Shown here piece after piece: positions 14,120 through 15,997 of a stretch of DNA of 15,997 nt. The stretch spans positions 1 to 15,997 of the forward strand of contig JAITWF010000167.1 in the NCBI GenBank assembly GCA_031285415.1. The letters are read 5' to 3'. The notes under the pieces are model-generated. The model searched no databases. It saw only the letters and a list, made by a program, of their open reading frames with translations, and was not told where the DNA came from. A program made the translations under genes and the position numbers. The first letter of the stretch is position 1. Each line of letters begins with the position of its first letter. The stretch is from Deferribacteraceae bacterium. Lineage in GTDB: Bacteria > Chrysiogenota > Deferribacteres > Deferribacterales > JAISNW01.

Positions 14120-15081
14120 TAAAAAAGTTTCTCCCAGCCGTCTCGCATAGAGATGCGCACGTAGCTACTCCCCAAACGGCTTATATTAGAGCAATCTCTG
14201 ATCAGTATCCCTCGCTTTCGATATCGCTGCGCAAAATCAGAGGAGGTAACGCCAGAGAGCATACATAAGCAGAACTGTGTACGGCTCGGTAGCGGCTTTA
14301 CTCCATCGATATTTGATAACGCCTTGAAGAAACTTTTGCGCTCCTCCAGCTTTAAACCGCCGATCGGCGTTTCATTCATCTTCACAAAGACCTCTGCGAT
14401 CTTCTGCGCCATCGTGCCGACGCTCCACGGCGACAGTCTCGCCCTGATTGCGGCGATAATCGGCTCAGACGCCACTACGTAGCCTATCCGCAGTCCCGGC
14501 ACCCCGAACACCTTGGAGTACGACCGAAGCACGACTATATTATTGATAACACCATATTTTAGTATACTCTCCTGCCCATCCACAAAGGGCATATACGATT
14601 CATCCACCACAAAGACGCAGCTCGGATAGGTTGCCGCAAGCTCAATGATCTCCTCATTCGAGCGAAGCTCCCCAGTAGGATTGTTCGGATTGCAGATAAA
14701 TGCTATCGATGTATTCTCGCTGATGATCTTATAGATCTTCATCGCCGCAAGTACGGCGTAATGTTCATAATCAGAGTAGGTCGGCGGAGTGATATTGCAG
14801 ATCTCCCCCGAAAACAGCTCACACAAGGCACTTATCGCCTCTGTGGTGCCAGCAGTGAGAAGCACATTATCGGCAGGGATCCCCTTATACTGTGAATAGA
14901 GCGTCGAGAAGCTAGCCGAATACGGCTCTGGCAGCTTTGCAATCAGATTCGCCTCACGCATAACCTCATCCACCTCTGGTGGGTAGTGATCCGCCACGCA
15001 TGTGGATAGGTCGATTATAGAGTCGACCGCTACACCTAGCTCCGCCGCCAATCTCCAAACGTTACCGCCATGTGGTTTCAT
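14119..15081 (-). CDS. cobD: L-threonine-O-3-phosphate decarboxylase (PLP enzyme, CobD)
   Basis: CobD decarboxylates L-threonine phosphate to (R)-1-amino-2-propanol O-2-phosphate, the linker used by CbiB. The 320-residue protein is an aspartate-aminotransferase-fold enzyme with HGGN at 4-7, NPNNPTG at 131-137, D160 in VVDESYM and the PLP lysine K190 in LRSYSKVFGVPGLRIGY. PWSVGTMA near 218-225 and a C-terminal RGILIRDCSN match Salmonella CobD more closely than HisC. Because hisD lies two genes away, HisC was considered; HGGN and the cobalamin neighbours decide for CobD. The usual SANINP loop near residue 26 reads STCVADHYP, a notable divergence. The start forms a TGATG with the cobS stop, and the stop forms a TAATG with the cobQ start. 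Confidence 0.88.
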   Translation of the reverse strand: MKPHGGNVWRLAAELGVAVDSIIDLSTCVADHYPPEVDEVMREANLIAKLPEPYSASFSTLYSQYKGIPADNVLLTAGTTEAISALCELFSGEICNITPPTYSDYEHYAVLAAMKIYKIISENTSIAFICNPNNPTGELRSNEEIIELAATYPSCVFVVDESYMPFVDGQESILKYGVINNIVVLRSYSKVFGVPGLRIGYVVASEPIIAAIRARLSPWSVGTMAQKIAEVFVKMNETPIGGLKLEERKSFFKALSNIDGVKPLPSRTQFCLCMLSGVTSSDFAQRYRKRGILIRDCSNISRLGSSYVRISMRDGWEKLF

Positions 15082-15782
15082 CAGCAGAACCTCGCCGCCG
15101 CTATAAAGAGCACCGTCTCCATAATCTCCCCCGAAGCCCCCAATAGGTCGCCTGTGATACCACCTAAACTCTTTTTATACCAGACAGATAGCCAGATAAA
15201 GATAGCGACAAATAGCAGATTAATCGTTATAAACCCAATAAAACCACAGGCTACAAGGAGGATTATCTCCGCAGGAAGGATCTGCATAAATACTCGCCTG
15301 TCGTACCCCCCCACAAACGCCTTGCCTGTGCCGTTCTGGCGCACATATGGCAAAAACGCCATCATTAGCACCATCACATATCTAGAAAAAGCTGGTATAG
15401 CAGCAAAGATAAGCACGCTCTCGATATTCGTTACGGCGTTATACTTCCCGAGTAGGCATAAAACGATCGCCACTGCCCCCATTGCGCCTATGCGAGAGTC
15501 TTTCATTATCTCAAGCATTTTGTCCTTGCTTTTATGCGAAAACAATCCATCGAACGTATCCGCAAGCCCATCAAGGTGCAAAAAGCCTGTGATTACGCAC
15601 AGATATATCACAACCGCCACAGGGGGGAGTAACATATGCACGATAGCCGCACCTATACCGATGAGTATTCCAGCGTAGGCGAAGGAGTAGACCGACTCCT
15701 TTGCGTCAAACCGCTCATACCCCTTCAGACGTATGATGGTAAGGAAGGAGAGTGCGCTAAATAAACTCTGTTTATTGATCAT
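15081..15782 (-). CDS. cobS: Adenosylcobinamide-GDP ribazoletransferase (cobalamin synthase)
   Basis: CobS is an inner-membrane enzyme that joins adenosylcobinamide-GDP to alpha-ribazole (phosphate), the last major step in cobalamin assembly. The 233-residue protein has several membrane spans and the acidic family signatures LHLDGLADTFDGL near residues 67-79, SRIGAMG near 96-102 and GGITGDLLGASGEI near 207-220. Its ATG overlaps the 3' end of hisD by 11 nt with only a weak purine-rich ribosome binding site, suggesting coupling. Its partners CobU/CobP (activation to GDP form) and CobT (ribazole synthesis) are not in the window; they may lie beyond the right edge or elsewhere. Confidence 0.95.
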   Translation of the reverse strand: MINKQSLFSALSFLTIIRLKGYERFDAKESVYSFAYAGILIGIGAAIVHMLLPPVAVVIYLCVITGFLHLDGLADTFDGLFSHKSKDKMLEIMKDSRIGAMGAVAIVLCLLGKYNAVTNIESVLIFAAIPAFSRYVMVLMMAFLPYVRQNGTGKAFVGGYDRRVFMQILPAEIILLVACGFIGFITINLLFVAIFIWLSVWYKKSLGGITGDLLGASGEIMETVLFIAAARFC

Positions 15783-15997
15783 CTTTTCGTTTTAGTGCAG
15801 AGAAGCTATGCCCATGCAGATTTTCGATATACGCTATAGAGGCGATCATGTTGGCATGATCTGCAAGCCGCTCCTTCGTATAGTATATAAGGCTAGAACG
15901 TTTAATAAAGTCGTACACCCCTAACGGAGAGAAAAATCTGGCCGATCCGCCAGTAGGTAGCACATGATTAGGCCCTGCAAAGTAATCCCCTACAGCT
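15772..15997 (-). CDS. hisD: Histidinol dehydrogenase (partial, C-terminal end only)
   Basis: Only the last 74 or so codons are visible; the N-terminal part is beyond the right edge. They read GDYFAGPNHVLPTGG followed by SARFFSPLGVYDFIKRSS, which is the strongly conserved C-terminal region of HisD, including the histidine of NHVLPTGG. A later ENLHGHS matches the position of the zinc-ligand histidine near the C-terminus. HisD oxidises histidinol to histidine in two NAD-dependent steps. The TAA stop lies inside the start region of cobS, so the cobalamin genes are probably read from the hisD transcript. Confidence 0.92.
   Translation of the reverse strand, partial: AVGDYFAGPNHVLPTGGSARFFSPLGVYDFIKRSSLIYYTKERLADHANMIASIAYIENLHGHSFSALKRKDDQ

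Noticed and set aside
15070..15678. A 202-codon open frame on the plus strand opposite cobS
   Set aside because: It is antisense to the clearly conserved cobS. It has no ribosome binding site that I can support and no domain signature.

Overview
The window is a dense housekeeping stretch of a bacterial chromosome. Almost every base is coding, most junctions are overlaps or gaps of a few bases, and there is no sign of phage, insertion sequence, CRISPR array, tRNA or rRNA. A PBP1C-type peptidoglycan synthase suggests a Gram-negative cell envelope. The lysine 2,3-aminomutase and the late-stage cobalamin genes fit an anaerobic or facultatively anaerobic lifestyle. AUA isoleucine codons, CTAG and above all GATC are common. 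I cannot name the lineage from sequence alone; a deep-branching group such as Deferribacterota is only a guess.

Layout. Positions 1-1181 (minus) hold the N-terminal 393 codons of a KamA-type lysine 2,3-aminomutase that runs off the left edge. Positions 1182-1357 are the only real intergenic region, a divergent promoter region. Rightward from it runs purC - gltX - der - a class I/II aminotransferase gene (1358-6395). This run meets a long leftward gene series tail to tail, the two final stop codons sharing one CTAG. Read in its own direction from the right edge, that series is hisD (partial) - cobS - cobD - cobQ (short) - cbiB - argB - pcm - ABC ATPase - ABC-2 permease - murI - pbpC (15997-6392). 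Nearly all its junctions are stop/start overlaps (TGATG, TAATG, ATGA). The exception is a 35-bp gap after pcm that holds a GC-rich hairpin.

How the genes fit together. cobS, cobD, cobQ and cbiB belong to the late cobalamin pathway: amidation of the corrin ring, making and attaching the aminopropanol phosphate arm, and joining the lower ligand. argB and hisD belong to arginine and histidine synthesis, purC to purine synthesis, gltX and der to translation and ribosome assembly, pcm to protein repair, and murI and pbpC to the cell wall.

Most notable points: (1) the cobQ product lacks the whole C-terminal glutaminase domain but keeps what looks like the extreme C-terminal tail of full-length CobQ, as if the middle had been removed in frame; (2) pbpC has no canonical start codon ahead of its membrane anchor, only an ATA in an ATAA overlap with the murI stop, where a G-to-A change in an ATGA junction would explain everything; (3) a GC-rich hairpin lies inside the long operon; (4) GATC is strongly over-represented. 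I found no clear evidence of an undescribed multi-gene system.
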